Assembly (NCBI GenBank): GCA_030267965.1 | Contig: BRYA01000378.1 | Span: 1-62,529 of the forward strand | Length of the DNA stretch: 62,529 nucleotides | Direction: 5' to 3' | Source: Triparma columacea | Taxonomy: Eukaryota > Sar > Bolidophyceae > Parmales > Triparmaceae | Notes under the pieces: generated by a model | Told to the model about the DNA's origin: nothing | Database searches by the model: none | The model's input: the letters and a program-made list of their open reading frames with translations, nothing else | Made by a program: the position numbers and the translations under genes | Shown: piece by piece, positions 52,668 through 62,529 of the stretch | Position numbering within the stretch: position 1 is the stretch's first letter | Layout: every line of letters starts with the position of its first letter

Positions 52668-54811
52668 ATGCTGCGACTCTTCAGCAGGCATACAATCGGG
52701 TTGGTATCATCACCCCTCCGCGTTCCCACGGTTGGATTCAAACCACACGAGCCATTGTCATACCTCTTGCGGCATGGCTCCTCGAGATCGAAAGCAATTG
52801 AGCAGAATAAGAGGATAACGGAATTCGAGAGGAGCAGGGATTGGAGGGGTTTGGTACAGTACGCTGATGAGAAGAGGAACGAGTTCAACAATGTAAACTG
52901 GGCTACCATGTGGAGCAAGTTGGGGAGAATGAGGAGGGAGGCAAGGGTAATCAAGAACGATAAGATGTTCAATAGGGTTCGAGAGGACTTCGAGAGGAGG
53001 TGAGACAAGCAAGCGGGCGAAGGTTGAAAGAGCACGGCATCACGGCATCACGGCATCACGGCATCACGGCATCACAGCATCATGGCGTCCAACCTTTTTC
53101 ATCGCTCGCATCTTCGCTCGCCAGGATTGAGGAAGATGGGATGGGCTGGCTGGGGGTTCGCGAGGTTGCTAACATTGTCCATGCTTATGCAGTGATGGGT
53201 ATCCGTGGAAATGCTTTCGTGGAAGCTGTCGAGTCCAAAGATGTTGTAACGAAGATAATGAGAGAGGGAAAGCCGCAGCATATCGCCAACACAATCTGGG
53301 CGATGGCGACGCTGGGTCACGAGGCGCCTACTCTTGCACGAGCTATTGATAGTGAGGATGTTGTAAAGTACCTCATGAGTGAGGGGAAGACGCAGGAAAT
53401 CGCCAACACAATCTGGGCGATGGCGACGCTGGGTCACGAGGCGCCTACTCTTGCACGAGCTATTGATAGTGAAGAAGTTGTAACGAAGCTCGTGAGTGAA
53501 GGGAAGCTGCAGGCGATCGCCAACATAATCTGGGCAATGGCGACGCTGGGTTATGAGGTGCCTACTCTTGCACGAGCTATTGATAGTGAAGAAGTTGTAA
53601 CGAAGCTCATGAGTGAGGGGAAGCCGCAGGATATCGCCAACACAATCTGGGCGATGGCGACGCTGGGTCACGAGGCGCCTACTCTTGCACGAGCTATTGA
53701 TAGTGAAGAAGTTGTAACGAAGCTCGTGAGTGAAGGGAAGCCGCAGGCGATCGCCAACATAATCTGGGCGATGGCAACGCTGGGTCATGAGGCGCCTACT
53801 CTTGCACGAGCTATTGAAAGTAAGGAAGTTGTAACGAAGCTAATGAGTGAGGGGAAGTTGCAGGCAATCGCCAACATAATCTGGGCGATGGCGACGCTGG
53901 GTCACGAGGCGCCTACTCTTGCACGAGCTATTGATAGTAAGGAAGTTGTAACGAAGCTCATGAGTGAGGGGAAGCCGCAGGAGATCGCCAACACAATCTG
54001 GGCTATGAGTAAACTCAAGTACGACTGTCCTCGGCTAGTTCATGCGCTCGCTGGTAGTGGTTGGCAGATCATGGGGTCATGTACAGGCCAGGATATCTCA
54101 CACATGGCCTTAGGGCTCGCTGACCTGGGTTACTTCAACGAGATGATATTTGAGCAGATTGGGAAGCACGTCAATGTTGTGATTGGGGGCAGAAATCAGC
54201 ACATCTGTAATACACTTTGGGCCTTCGGTATTAGTGGACTTATTGCGAAGCACGAGGAGGCGGTCAGGATACTTTGGGACGCAGCGATGAAAAGGCCTCC
54301 CACAGAGTTTAAGAGTGAAGCTTGGAATCAGCTTGAGATTGCTAGATTGTTTGCTAGAAGCGAGGGGGTTCATTTGGAGGTCGTTGACAATGACGGGAGG
54401 GGAGGTAATAGAAGCGAAATGATGGAACGGGCTGCAAAATTCATTGATAGCCCCGCTACAAGATTTGAGCGTACCATGGCAAATGATCTGAAGCGTTTCG
54501 GGTTCAGCGGATTTGAGACGGAGGTTACTCCGTTCGATAACAGAGAGGGAGGTAACCTGCTCAAGATTGACATTGCGTGGAAGAAGGAGAAGGTGGCGTT
54601 GGAGTTGGACGGGCCCTCCCACTTTCTCTCCCCCAGCAATGAAAGAGACGGTCCAACGAAGGCAAAGAAGAGGCTCCTCAAGTCACTCGGATGGAAGGTA
54701 CTGAATATGTCCTACTTGCAAAATATGAAGTATGGGAAGCAGAGCGACAAAAACAAGAAGAAGATCCTTGTTGATTGGCTGAAAAAGTGTGGTGTGAAGC
54801 CAGAGACGTGA
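52668..54811 (+). CDS. RAP-domain organellar RNA-binding protein with 39-residue repeats
   Basis: Two exons, 52668-52999 and 53125-54811, phase 2; 672 residues. The N terminus MLRLFSRHTIGLVSSPLRVP is basic and free of acidic residues, like a mitochondrial presequence. After a helical region come six near-identical 39-residue repeats (117 nt each, ~53265-53985), consensus IANTIWAMATLGHEAPTLAR + AIDSEEVVTKLMSEGKPQ, and a seventh degenerate one: helical-pair repeats of the OPR/FASTK-like type. The C terminus is a RAP domain: KIDIAWKKEKVALELDGPSH, then KAKKRLLKSLGWKVLNMSYL. RAP proteins bind organellar RNA and help its processing or translation, and the RAP fold resembles a nuclease. The intron (53000-53124) contains tandem CATCACGG units. 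Confidence 0.87.
53035..53090 (+). repeat. CATCACGG octamer microsatellite in an intron
   Basis: About six tandem copies of an 8-bp CATCACGG unit, the last ones diverged, inside the intron of the RAP-domain gene. Confidence 0.85.
53265..53985 (+). repeat. 117-bp coding tandem repeat of the RAP-domain gene
   Basis: Six tandem 117-bp units differing at only a few positions, each encoding one 39-residue helical repeat. Most differences fall in the KxQxIAN and SE(E/D)VV positions. Confidence 0.85.
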
Positions 54812-54986
54812 ATGGCAAGGAGGAGGTTGAAATTGTGTAGAAGGACGTCGTTTGTATTTTGAAATAACGTATTTACGCTTCATCGGTCGTCACTGTAAAT
54901 TGAAGATTTGCTTCGGGTTTTGTGCTCCATGACGGTAAGGGTTATTTTAGATTAATTTGGCGCCTTCCAACCCCCCTCTTGGAACC

Positions 54987-57900
54987 TCAATCCCCACCCC
55001 CCTCAACCCACTTGTACGCTCTATACCCTTTCCAAATCCCCCCGTCCAGCAGCCATGGTATCCTGATAATCCTCTCCAGTCCGCTCTCCTCCTTGTCAAG
55101 GAAAATCTCTTCGAACTCAACCACCCATCCCCCCCCCACCCTCATCTTCATGGCCTCCTCCATCTCCTTCTCCCCCTCCATCGCAACAACATAATCGCAC
55201 ACCTCAATACTGTCGTACCTCTCGATTTCCTCCCTATTCATATCATTGAAATTCTGCGCAGGTACCCCCCTGCTACCATCCTCCCCGAAAGGCTGCGGAA
55301 GCTGTCCCCCAAAGCCGGACTTCAAGAACCTTAGGCTCTGAGAGCCGAGGAAGAAGGAGGAGGGGAACCTGTACCACTCGTTCCCCGTGCAAACGACTGT
55401 GCCGGGGCCGAGGGTGCGGGAGAGGGAAGTGTAGAGGGGGATTGGGGCGTTGTAGTTTTTGTATATTGCGTAGCTGGGAGGGGGGAGGAGGAGGGTGAGG
55501 AGCGCGAGGCGGGGGGGGGGGGAACCTTTTTGGGGGAAGCTTGAATATTAACTCACCTTCTCCCCCACCCAGTTACGACGCCGGCTATGGCAACGGCGGC
55601 CCAGACGAGCTTGTAAAGGGAGTTCTTCACGGGGATGATCCTCTCCAACCTGTTAATATTGCAGATCTTTGCGAAAGAGAGCGGGAAGGAGGAACAAGAG
55701 AAGCAATTGTGAAGGTTACGATCGTGGATTAGTAAGCCGTAAATACACCTCCACTATTTGCCCTGCTTGACCTCCCCCTTTTCTTCAAAGCCGTGTTCTC
55801 ACCTCCCTCCCCATCCACAAAGTCGTCGCTGCAGCAATCGGTATAAGGTGGTAAACAGGGTACAAAAACCTCTCCTCTTTATGCGGTCTTGTCCCTACGA
55901 CCATGATCCATATGTAGAGGGGGGTTAGGACTTTTAGAAGAGTCAACTCGGGGGTTGTGAAACGGACGATGGTACGCTTTAGGATTGCAACGAGGGGGAG
56001 AAGGGGTATGAAAATGGCGGCGGGGCCAAAGTTCAGGATCAGGTTCTTCGTTTTGTTGTTGTGCGTATTGGTGTTGGTTGGTATTTGTGAGGTGTAAGAA
56101 GTGTTTTCGACCGCGATGCACAAGTCGTTATCCTCATCGTTCTATATCTTTCTCTTTCTCACCTTTACGTAATACCCGAATGGTTCAACCCCGTATAGTT
56201 CATCCCCTGTTTTCCCCTCCATTCCCTCCGGCCCTTTAATCGCGTTGTATATAAATATGTTCAGGTTAGGTATCGTCCATACCCCATAGTTAACCTTATC
56301 AACAATCGCCGTTACCCCCGTGAGAGCAACAAACGACGCCAAGGCTACAGTAATGGGCTTCGAAGCACCCTTGAACCCGCAATTCTTGTAACCAAGGTAC
56401 AAGGCGTCGAGGGCTAAAGGTACGTATAAAATTCCAACGAAAGGCCATGCAATGCATGTTGTTGCTACCATGCCTGTTAGGATGGCTTTTGTGTGAGAGC
56501 CGTTTAGGTGGTGAGACGTTGTGAATGTAGTTAGGATTAGGGCTAAGGAGGATGGGAGGAATGATGAGGAGGTTAAGTTTAGACCACCGGAGGTTGTTAA
56601 TAGGAGGTAGGAGAGGAGGAGGAGAGAGGGAGGAAGGTGAGGGCGGAGGGAGATGAAGAGGGAGGTTAGGGAGAAGGAGGTTAAGAGGATAAGGAGGAGA
56701 CGATGGAAATGGAAGAGGGCTTTGTGGGGGGAGTCGGGGGGGGAGGAGATGGGAGGGGGGGGAGTAACGGAGGAGTTAGATCCATTGTCCAGTGTGCTCA
56801 CTAACGCAATTTCTCCATCAACAATATCCCGTCTCCCCTCCTTCTCACCAATATCCCCCGTAAGTACCTCCCCCCCCACAATCCCCGCCACAATCTTGGT
56901 TGCCCCCAGTACTAGTTTGCTGGGTTCGATCATTGCGTATGTTCTGAACGCGTACTCCTTACTATTTTCCCACGTCATCATAGCCGGCTCCCCTAACAAA
57001 CCAATTTTTAAAGGCTCGTAGTAATTATACACCTCATCACAGTCGGATATTGGGGATAATATAGACGGTAATAGAAGGAGGAACGTAACTAGGTATATAA
57101 AAGGGTAGGAAATATGGAGAAGATAAGAACATGAGGGGGGGGGGAAATCCCAACGCTGGATACCTGGTTTTAAGTCCTCGGTTAGGTGGAGGGTGTACGA
57201 GTTATGCGTCATTACAGCCTCCTGCTTATCGGGGGAGACCAACTCGAACCTGTAAACTCCACCGAGGGCGGACTCATTGAGAGGGTTTGAGGGGGGGGCG
57301 TAGTGACGGGCGATGGAGAGGAGACAGGGGGCGTGGGATACTATTATTACGTCGTCGTAGGAATTAAGGAGAGAGGTTACGGTGGATATTAAACGGGTTG
57401 ATAACTCAGGGACTGAGTGTGGGGGGGGGGGGAGTGTTAGGTTTGGGTTTTAAACAGCTTGAGTCTAGGTTGGGGGTTTGAACATCTATACGTCGTGATT
57501 TCTTAGCCACTCACCAGTTTCCGGGAACTTGGCGTCCCCATGTGGTTCGTAGTCCTCATCAATCGGTATCCCATCGTATTCTTCCCCCTTCACATCCGGT
57601 TGCAGGTTGGAGGTGGATACTAGAGACGGGTCAAGCCACTCGGTTATACCGGGCTCAACGAGGATGGGGGGGAGAGAGAAGTGAGGGGAAAGGACTTTGT
57701 AGATACCGTGAGCTGTCTGACATGCACGAAGGAAGGGACTGTAAGAGGGGGGGTATGGGGGGCGAAGGGGGGAGGGGTGATTGAATGAGCGGGGGGGGGG
57801 GGGGATTGGGGAGCAGTGAGGGTTCTTGTATGTTGTTATCTAACCTTGAGAAAATGGCAATTTTCCTATTTTTCTTCTTCTTCCCATCACCCTCTACCTT

Positions 57901-58005
57901 TGCTTTGTTGAGGAGGGAGAGGATGAGGTCCCCTGTTTGTGAGGCAGTGACGTGGGCAGAAGGGGAGATGGACATATTGAAAGGCCCGACGTACTCAACT
58001 AACAT
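54987..58005 (-). CDS. ALG9: ALG9-type mannosyltransferase fused behind a histidine-phosphatase module
   Basis: Six exons: 57845-58005, 57515-57738, 56163-57412, 55803-56045, 55557-55666 and 54987-55473; phases 2, 1, 0, 0, 2; 824 residues in one open frame. Residues ~1-230 resemble the phosphoglycerate-mutase-like domain of UBASH3/STS proteins: SPFLRACQTAHGIYKVL, VEPGITEWLDPSLVS, DDVIIVSHAPCLLSIARHY. The N-terminal RHG motif with the catalytic His was not found upstream. The frame then runs without stop into ALG9 (GT22, ER N-glycan lipid precursor): ILSPISDCDEVYNYYEPL, TWENSKEYAFRTYAMI, WPFVGILYVPLALDAL, RPHKEERFLYPVYHLI and NEWYRFPSSFFLGSQSLRFL. An internal ATG at 57212 could start ALG9 alone. 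The fusion, the first exon and the start are the uncertain parts; the ALG9 part is firm. Confidence 0.72.
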
Positions 58006-58591
58006 GCTGCTGCGGATACCGTAGCTGTGGATGGGTTGTGGAGGGGGTTAGGGAGGTGATTGGGAGGGGAATCCGCATAATATGTTCAATACGTTCAATA
58101 CGTTCAATACACGCAACAAAAAGCACGATAATCTCCCTCAATCTCCCTCAATCTCCCTCAAGCCCCCTCAAACCCCTAGATTCTTCCCCAATATCCATCC
58201 CCTGCTCGCTTGGGTGTGTAGAATTATTTTCCCTGCGCATGAAACTCCCTTTAAGTCATAGTTTGTGTCAAGTTTGTCCATAATATAACTCACCGACATA
58301 ATGTTAACGTCTTATTTGTGGAAGTCATTGCAAAAATGGACTGCCAAAAATGGAAGCCAGAAAGAGGCTGAAAAAGGAGAAAAGTGGCCAAGTGAGAAAA
58401 GAGAAATGAGCTAATCAAACGCGGTGCGGTTTATTGTGAAAATTTAAGCTTTCTCACCGCCTCATGATCCTTCACAACACTACGGATTTTCCCGAAAGAA
58501 AAAGGTGAAACGGTGAAAAAAATGAATGAGAAAACCGTGAAAAGATGCTCTCTCCTTCTTGGAGCATCTTTCTAAATCACTTTAAAAAATC
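58006..58591. other. Intergenic region between ALG9 fusion and CHCHD2-like gene
   Basis: Contains short tandem words near 58080-58160 (TTCAATACG and AATCTCCCTC, each about three times) and the hairpin at 58541-58571. The missing first part of the histidine-phosphatase module may lie here, but no RHG-coding exon was seen. Confidence 0.4.
58541..58571 (+). other. Perfect 10-bp inverted repeat in the CHCHD2-like 5' leader
   Basis: AAAGATGCTC at 58541-58550 pairs with GAGCATCTTT at 58562-58571, leaving an 11-nt loop, 20 nt upstream of the ATG at 58592. It could form an RNA hairpin in the leader or be a protein site. Confidence 0.55.
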
Positions 58592-59379
58592 ATGCCTGTA
58601 AGCTTTTCGCAACTCAATTCATCCCCTCCTTCTACATTTACATACAAACACCTCAATAATGCCTTAAAATTCCCCACTACTTGCTACTTGAGAGAAAGGA
58701 ACAAGAGAACGTCTGTGACCCAGAACCAGACCATCTCATTTTATCCCTGTTTTACCCTTATTTCAAACCAATAACGCCATTTACTTCATCATTACACCAC
58801 AATAAACTCCTATATCCGATCAAATTACCCATACACGCAGCAGATTGAGGAAATTGATTCCCACATCCCATCCAAAACACAACGAACTAATCCCAAGTTT
58901 ATCTCAACACTAAAGCATACACTAACACACCCCTCCCCCCCCCCCCCCAGAAACGTAGAGGAGGTGGTTCATCATTTGGTTTCGGGGGTGGTTCCCGTTC
59001 TCGTGCCCCCGCTCGTTCCTCATCAACCTCTGCTCCCGCAAAGTCATCTTCATCCTCCGGTGGTGGTATGCTTGGTCAGGCAGCCGGTATGATTGGACAA
59101 GGTATGACTTTTGGGATGGGTTCAGCTATTGGGCATCGTGTCGTAGGCGGTATCGCAGACACCATGTCAGGTGGCTCCTCCGAGGTCCAAGAAGGACAGC
59201 AAAGGGAGTACACGACAGAGTCTAGACAGATGGAAGCGTGTGGTATGGAGAAAGGTAACTACTTCGACTGCTTGAAAAGCACGCAGGGGGATAGCCAGGC
59301 TTGTGGACCGCTTATGGATATGCTTAAAAACTGCCAGGCGTCAGGAAACCAGGGATCGGGAGAGAAAACATGGAATTAA
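58592..59379 (+). CDS. CHCHD2/CHCHD10-like mitochondrial twin CX9C protein
   Basis: Two exons. The first is only 6 nt (58592-58597, ATG CCT), then GTAAGC; a 353-nt intron ends in a long C run and CAG at 58950; the second exon is 58951-59379. 144 residues. The protein begins MPKRRGGGSS, has a basic Ser/Ala-rich N terminus, a Gly/Met-rich hydrophobic stretch (GMTFGMGSAIGHRVVGGI) matching the conserved AxGxAVGHxxG of CHCHD2, and a C-terminal CHCH domain with CGMEKGNYFDC and CGPLMDMLKNC, two CX9C motifs. Such proteins are oxidised by Mia40 in the intermembrane space. CHCHD2 and CHCHD10 also begin Met-Pro, which supports the tiny first exon. The alternative, an ATG start at 59068, would lose the N-terminal region. 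Confidence 0.83.
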
Positions 59380-59932
59380 GGAAGGGGGAGGAAGGGTTGA
59401 GGGACGACGAGGAGGGATAAAACGTGGTAGGATTTGAGACTTTTTAAAGGGGTGGGAGAGGATTTTAAAGTGGTATATTGTTTCCTCTGAAATTGTTTTT
59501 ATGTTGTACCTGGTATGAGTGTATGTACTATTTGGGACTCTCTGAGGTACTCTTAATCGTCTTCGGATTCTAACAGGATCGTATTTTGGATCTACAGCTG
59601 TAAATTTTGGGTTAGGATTTCCTAATTTTCTCCTTTTTCTCTAAAAGGAATTTAGATCATTCTGAGAAGGGTTCAGCAAAGGAGAGCGACTGGGTGATCC
59701 CGAGGACGAATTATCCGATGAAAAGTATTGTAGGTGAGATTTGTTTGTTTGATTTTCTTTTTTTCTCAATTACCCAGGAAGGATTCCCAGGTCCTCCATC
59801 ATCTATCGAGGAGGTTTTAGGTCTTAATTTGCGACCTCGTCTCCCCATAAGACACCGACACCCGAGACATCAACTCGCGTCCCAAGTTTCTCTCTCCACC
59901 AAGTTGCTGAGCATCGTAAGGGGAAGCCTAGC
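59380..59932 (+). other. Upstream region of the EF-hand-like membrane gene
   Basis: No separate gene seen. A possible leader intron lies at 59734-59776 (TAG|GTGAGA; TTACCCAG|GAAGG). The frame of the gene at 59933 is open upstream to about 59826, so an earlier start through splicing is possible, but the ATG at 59933 is the first in frame. Confidence 0.4.
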
Positions 59933-61657
59933 ATGCAATCAATCAGTCCGGCCCCTCCCGGCCCTGATAGCGGCCCAAGTGACAAGAAGTTCTCAGATTC
60001 AGAGTGGAGGGTGGCTCTCGATGTGGATAAGGATGGAGCAGTCTCTCGCAAGGATCTCATCTACGCGTTGTGGGTGATCGGTGCCGTACCCGACGAAGAT
60101 GAATTCAAGACTCTCCTCGCAACTGTACAAGACCGTCCTAACGAAATTGAAAAGTGGCTTCAGCGGTCTGACATGACTCCAGAGGAACTGCAAATGGAGA
60201 TTGGATCCCACCTAGAACAATACCTTCACGGCACCCTGCCGGCTGTCAAATGGGTATTCTTCCGTTTCTTGACGTTCTTCTTTTTCGTCCCTATGATTGT
60301 AGAGCCTTTCTATAAGATACGAAATGAATCAGATAAAAATTACGTGCGATTAATGAAATGGAAAGGGGGACTTTCGTGGACTGTAGGAGCGTGGCTTCTG
60401 TGGATGCCAAGCCTACTTATCTTTCTATCTTACGAAGTGGAGACTCTCGCATGGGCGGATGTCATGAACCCAGCCATTTTATACTGGGGCATCCTGGGCA
60501 TGGGATTTGTTGGATGGACGTCAACTGAATTTCATAGTGAAGGAGCATCGAAAGTCTATCATATTAACCTTCAATCGTTTGCTCGTGGCTTTCAACGGAT
60601 CGAAGTTGAGAAGAGAGGAGTTTCTAACTTACGGGAATACATGAATTTGATTTATGAAGCAGTTCCGCTCTCCTCTGGTTTCTCACCCTACAGAGTTGAG
60701 AATATAGACGATCGCTTTAAGGTGGCAGTGGAGAAGAAAAGACGCCGGTCAAGTCTAATACGAGTACATAATAGTTCCTTGCAATCTGACAACAAAGATA
60801 AAGATCCTTATGCTCGAGGAACGCTGACGAAAACGAAAGCTGTTATGGTTGCATCGTGCGTTTTGCCTTTCACACTGAGAGGGTTTAATGGTGATGACGT
60901 ATGGGGTTCTGATTGGCAACCAATACTCGCAGATTTTCTTCTCGTAGTTCTCACTGCCTGGGAATGGTGGTGTTTGATGGAGGTCATCGCTGTGAGAATC
61001 GACAGAAATGCTTGCATGGAAATCGACCTTGCAGAAACACTCATACATCACACAGTTAAACACACATTGGAAAAAGTGCAAACAAAAAGGGGTATCGTCG
61101 AGAATGTTTCGCTTCACAAGACTACACACTTTCGATTCAAAGTTGATCAAGAACTCTATCTTGATTTGACAAGGGTTGAAAATGTATATGCTTTCATCTC
61201 TTCCTACCGAACGTTTGGAGACCGTATCACGTTTCACAATGTGGATGCCCAGAGTCTCTTACAAGGGATTATCATCTTCCAGATTATTGTGTCAGCGACA
61301 TTCTTTGCTGCAACATTGTTCTACGCAGAAGTTGTTTCAGTACCTGTGATTGGATATGTTGTTTTTGAGACTCTTTTTGTCCTCTTTGTTCTAAAAGACA
61401 TACTCCAGTATAGTGTACGAATGAACAAAATTGACGACAAGACTTGCAGCATGTGCAGGGAGATTACAATGTTGATGCAGAGCGAAGAATCCGAGGCTAG
61501 GACGGCACTCGAGAACATCGCAACTTACGTCGAGAAGCACCACGAGTTCGAAGCGAGGCTGTTCGGGGTGCGTGTCACGAGTGATCTTGTTGCGAAGATT
61601 ATGATTTCCTTTGTCGCTACGACATTTTCTGCAATCCTCCGCATGGGCATAATGTAA
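59933..61657 (+). CDS. Unknown multi-pass membrane protein with an EF-hand-like loop
   Basis: Single exon, 574 residues. Residues 28-42 (DVDKDGAVSRKDLIYAL) fit an EF-hand calcium loop: D-x-D-x-D-G-x-V-x-x-x-D, with Asp rather than Glu at the last ligand. Hydrophobic segments lie near 105-125, 145-165, 180-195, 310-330, 345-365, 440-465 and 470-490. Between them are soluble regions, including a basic KKRRRSS stretch and QSEESEARTALENIATYVEK. Calcium-regulated channel or transporter is one idea, but I recognise no family. Confidence 0.6.
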   Translation: MQSISPAPPGPDSGPSDKKFSDSEWRVALDVDKDGAVSRKDLIYALWVIGAVPDEDEFKTLLATVQDRPNEIEKWLQRSDMTPEELQMEIGSHLEQYLHGTLPAVKWVFFRFLTFFFFVPMIVEPFYKIRNESDKNYVRLMKWKGGLSWTVGAWLLWMPSLLIFLSYEVETLAWADVMNPAILYWGILGMGFVGWTSTEFHSEGASKVYHINLQSFARGFQRIEVEKRGVSNLREYMNLIYEAVPLSSGFSPYRVENIDDRFKVAVEKKRRRSSLIRVHNSSLQSDNKDKDPYARGTLTKTKAVMVASCVLPFTLRGFNGDDVWGSDWQPILADFLLVVLTAWEWWCLMEVIAVRIDRNACMEIDLAETLIHHTVKHTLEKVQTKRGIVENVSLHKTTHFRFKVDQELYLDLTRVENVYAFISSYRTFGDRITFHNVDAQSLLQGIIIFQIIVSATFFAATLFYAEVVSVPVIGYVVFETLFVLFVLKDILQYSVRMNKIDDKTCSMCREITMLMQSEESEARTALENIATYVEKHHEFEARLFGVRVTSDLVAKIMISFVATTFSAILRMGIM

Positions 61658-62304
61658 CACAAGGGTATTTTGACCTCTTTCGTAAAAGAACTCTTTTCAC
61701 TAGATTTTCACCTTTTCCGCCCTGTTTTGTTGGCCACTAAGTCAGAGTTTAGGGTTGCGCTTTCTTTCAAACATTGCGGGTGGGGAAAATAGAGAAAATT
61801 CCCTAATGATTTGGAATGTTGGAAAATGGAAGGACTTCAGAAGTCTCTCTCTTTTTAGCAAATCAGAGGTCAGTATTTACACTAATATCGGGCGCCTTTA
61901 CTCCTATGCTCTCCTCACAAACACAAATCTTGCTATCATTATACCCTTTTTCGACTTTATCCTCGCATACGCCCCCAAATATGGAGAAAATAGAGCTCTC
62001 TCTCTCAACTGCTCGTTCGTCGTCGTCCAAATGGTTTTTGTGTGATTATTTGGCTAATATCGGGCGCCTTTACTCCTACACTCTCCTCAAAACTCAAATT
62101 TTGCTATCGTTGTACGACCAATTGACTATTTAAATCGCATACGCCCCCAAATGTGGAGAAAATAGAGCTCTCATCAGATCATCTCTCACATGTCGTCCAA
62201 ATTGTTTTTGTTTTGCAATTATTTGCCATCAGAGAGGTACTTTTCTTCGGGCTGCCTGTCAGACTTTAAACTAACTCTCCAATCGACCTCCGCAGGCATA
62301 TAAT
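61658..62304 (+). repeat. Tandem ~172-bp duplication upstream of the last gene
   Basis: Two copies, about 61883-62054 and 62055-62227, both beginning TAATATCGGGCGCCTTTACT and containing CATACGCCCCCAAAT(A/G)TGGAG and AAAATAGAGCTCTC. They lie just before the secreted-protein gene, so they may be promoter duplications. The rest of the stretch shows nothing gene-like. Confidence 0.75.
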
Positions 62305-62529
62305 ATGAAGATGCTACTTGCTATTTATCTCCTCATCCTCCTTGCTTACGCCAGTGTCACGGAAGCTGTTCCAGAAGCTTCTTGTGTGGACACAATTGGC
62401 CCGATCCCTAGCACGAGTACCGCCAGGACGAAGTATTGCTCTGTTATCCAAAGCAAACTGAACGCAGCGAACAACCAGGACGACGCAGCTGAGTTCAACA
62501 AAGTCTTTAACAGGAACTGCGGCCCCGGC
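62305..62529 (+). CDS. Secreted protein, cut by the window end
   Basis: Open from ATG 62305 to the last base: 75 codons visible. MKMLLAIYLLILLAYASVTEA is a clear signal peptide with an A-x-A-like cleavage site. The mature part so far has three Cys (ASCVDTIG, KYCSVIQSK, NRNCGPG) and is otherwise polar. The family cannot be told from this piece. Confidence 0.6.
   Translation, partial: MKMLLAIYLLILLAYASVTEAVPEASCVDTIGPIPSTSTARTKYCSVIQSKLNAANNQDDAAEFNKVFNRNCGPG

Noticed and set aside
53099..53788. 229-residue antisense frame with RRLVTQRRHRPDCVGD repeats
   Set aside because: Shadow of the 117-bp coding repeat of the RAP-domain gene.
57542..58024. Plus-strand frames near the histidine-phosphatase exons
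   Set aside because: Minus-strand exons join in phase into conserved motifs; the plus frames are low in complexity.

Overview
This window is nuclear DNA of a eukaryote. Most genes are split by short introns that begin GTGAG/GTAAG and end in AG after C-rich tracts. There is no operon layout, and the proteins are eukaryotic: epsin, CHCHD2-type twin CX9C, ABC-F, ALG9, AARSD1, CTR9, UBX/PUB, RAP. A protein with a signal peptide followed by an AxAF-like junction (TLC protein at 17001) and a family of BspA-type leucine-rich-repeat proteins suggest a secondary-plastid stramenopile alga. Bolidophytes/Parmales (Triparma relatives) are my best guess; this is inference, not proof.

Layout. 1-6274: a retroelement with a 1607-residue reverse transcriptase ORF and tandem repeats on both sides. 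6275-14428 (minus): one large gene for a protein with START-like domains and two polytopic membrane modules. Its 5' part is an array of tiny symmetric exons, each encoding one copy of an ~11-residue repeat. 14429-20285: an orphan exon-like fragment, an epsin, a TLC membrane protein and a dysferlin-domain protein. 20806-27147: three BspA-type LRR genes with duplicated upstream regions and a Cys-rich membrane protein between them; a fourth LRR gene lies at 44523-46607. 27382-33289: pyroglutamyl peptidase, an unknown membrane protein, an unknown ORF, a small ORF with a LAGLIDADG-like motif, and a decayed CTR9 fragment. 33290-44227: FAM194/thioredoxin-like protein, PUB-UBX protein, TTC13/SRFR1 homologue, ABC-F ATPase. 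46802-54811: HDHD2-type phosphatase, SGNH-like type II membrane protein, AARSD1, RAP-domain organellar RNA protein. 54987-58005: a histidine-phosphatase module reading in frame into an ALG9 mannosyltransferase. 58592-62529: CHCHD2-like protein with a 6-nt first coding exon, an EF-hand-like membrane protein, a tandem repeat, and the start of a secreted protein cut by the window end.

Genes are packed in alternating divergent and convergent pairs. Intergenic gaps are as small as 30 bp (stop to stop) and 59 bp (start to start), so shared bidirectional promoters are likely. Exon boundaries were assigned by hand from splice consensus, reading phase and protein-family continuity; all multi-exon models given keep one open frame from start to stop. 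No tRNA or rRNA was recognised.
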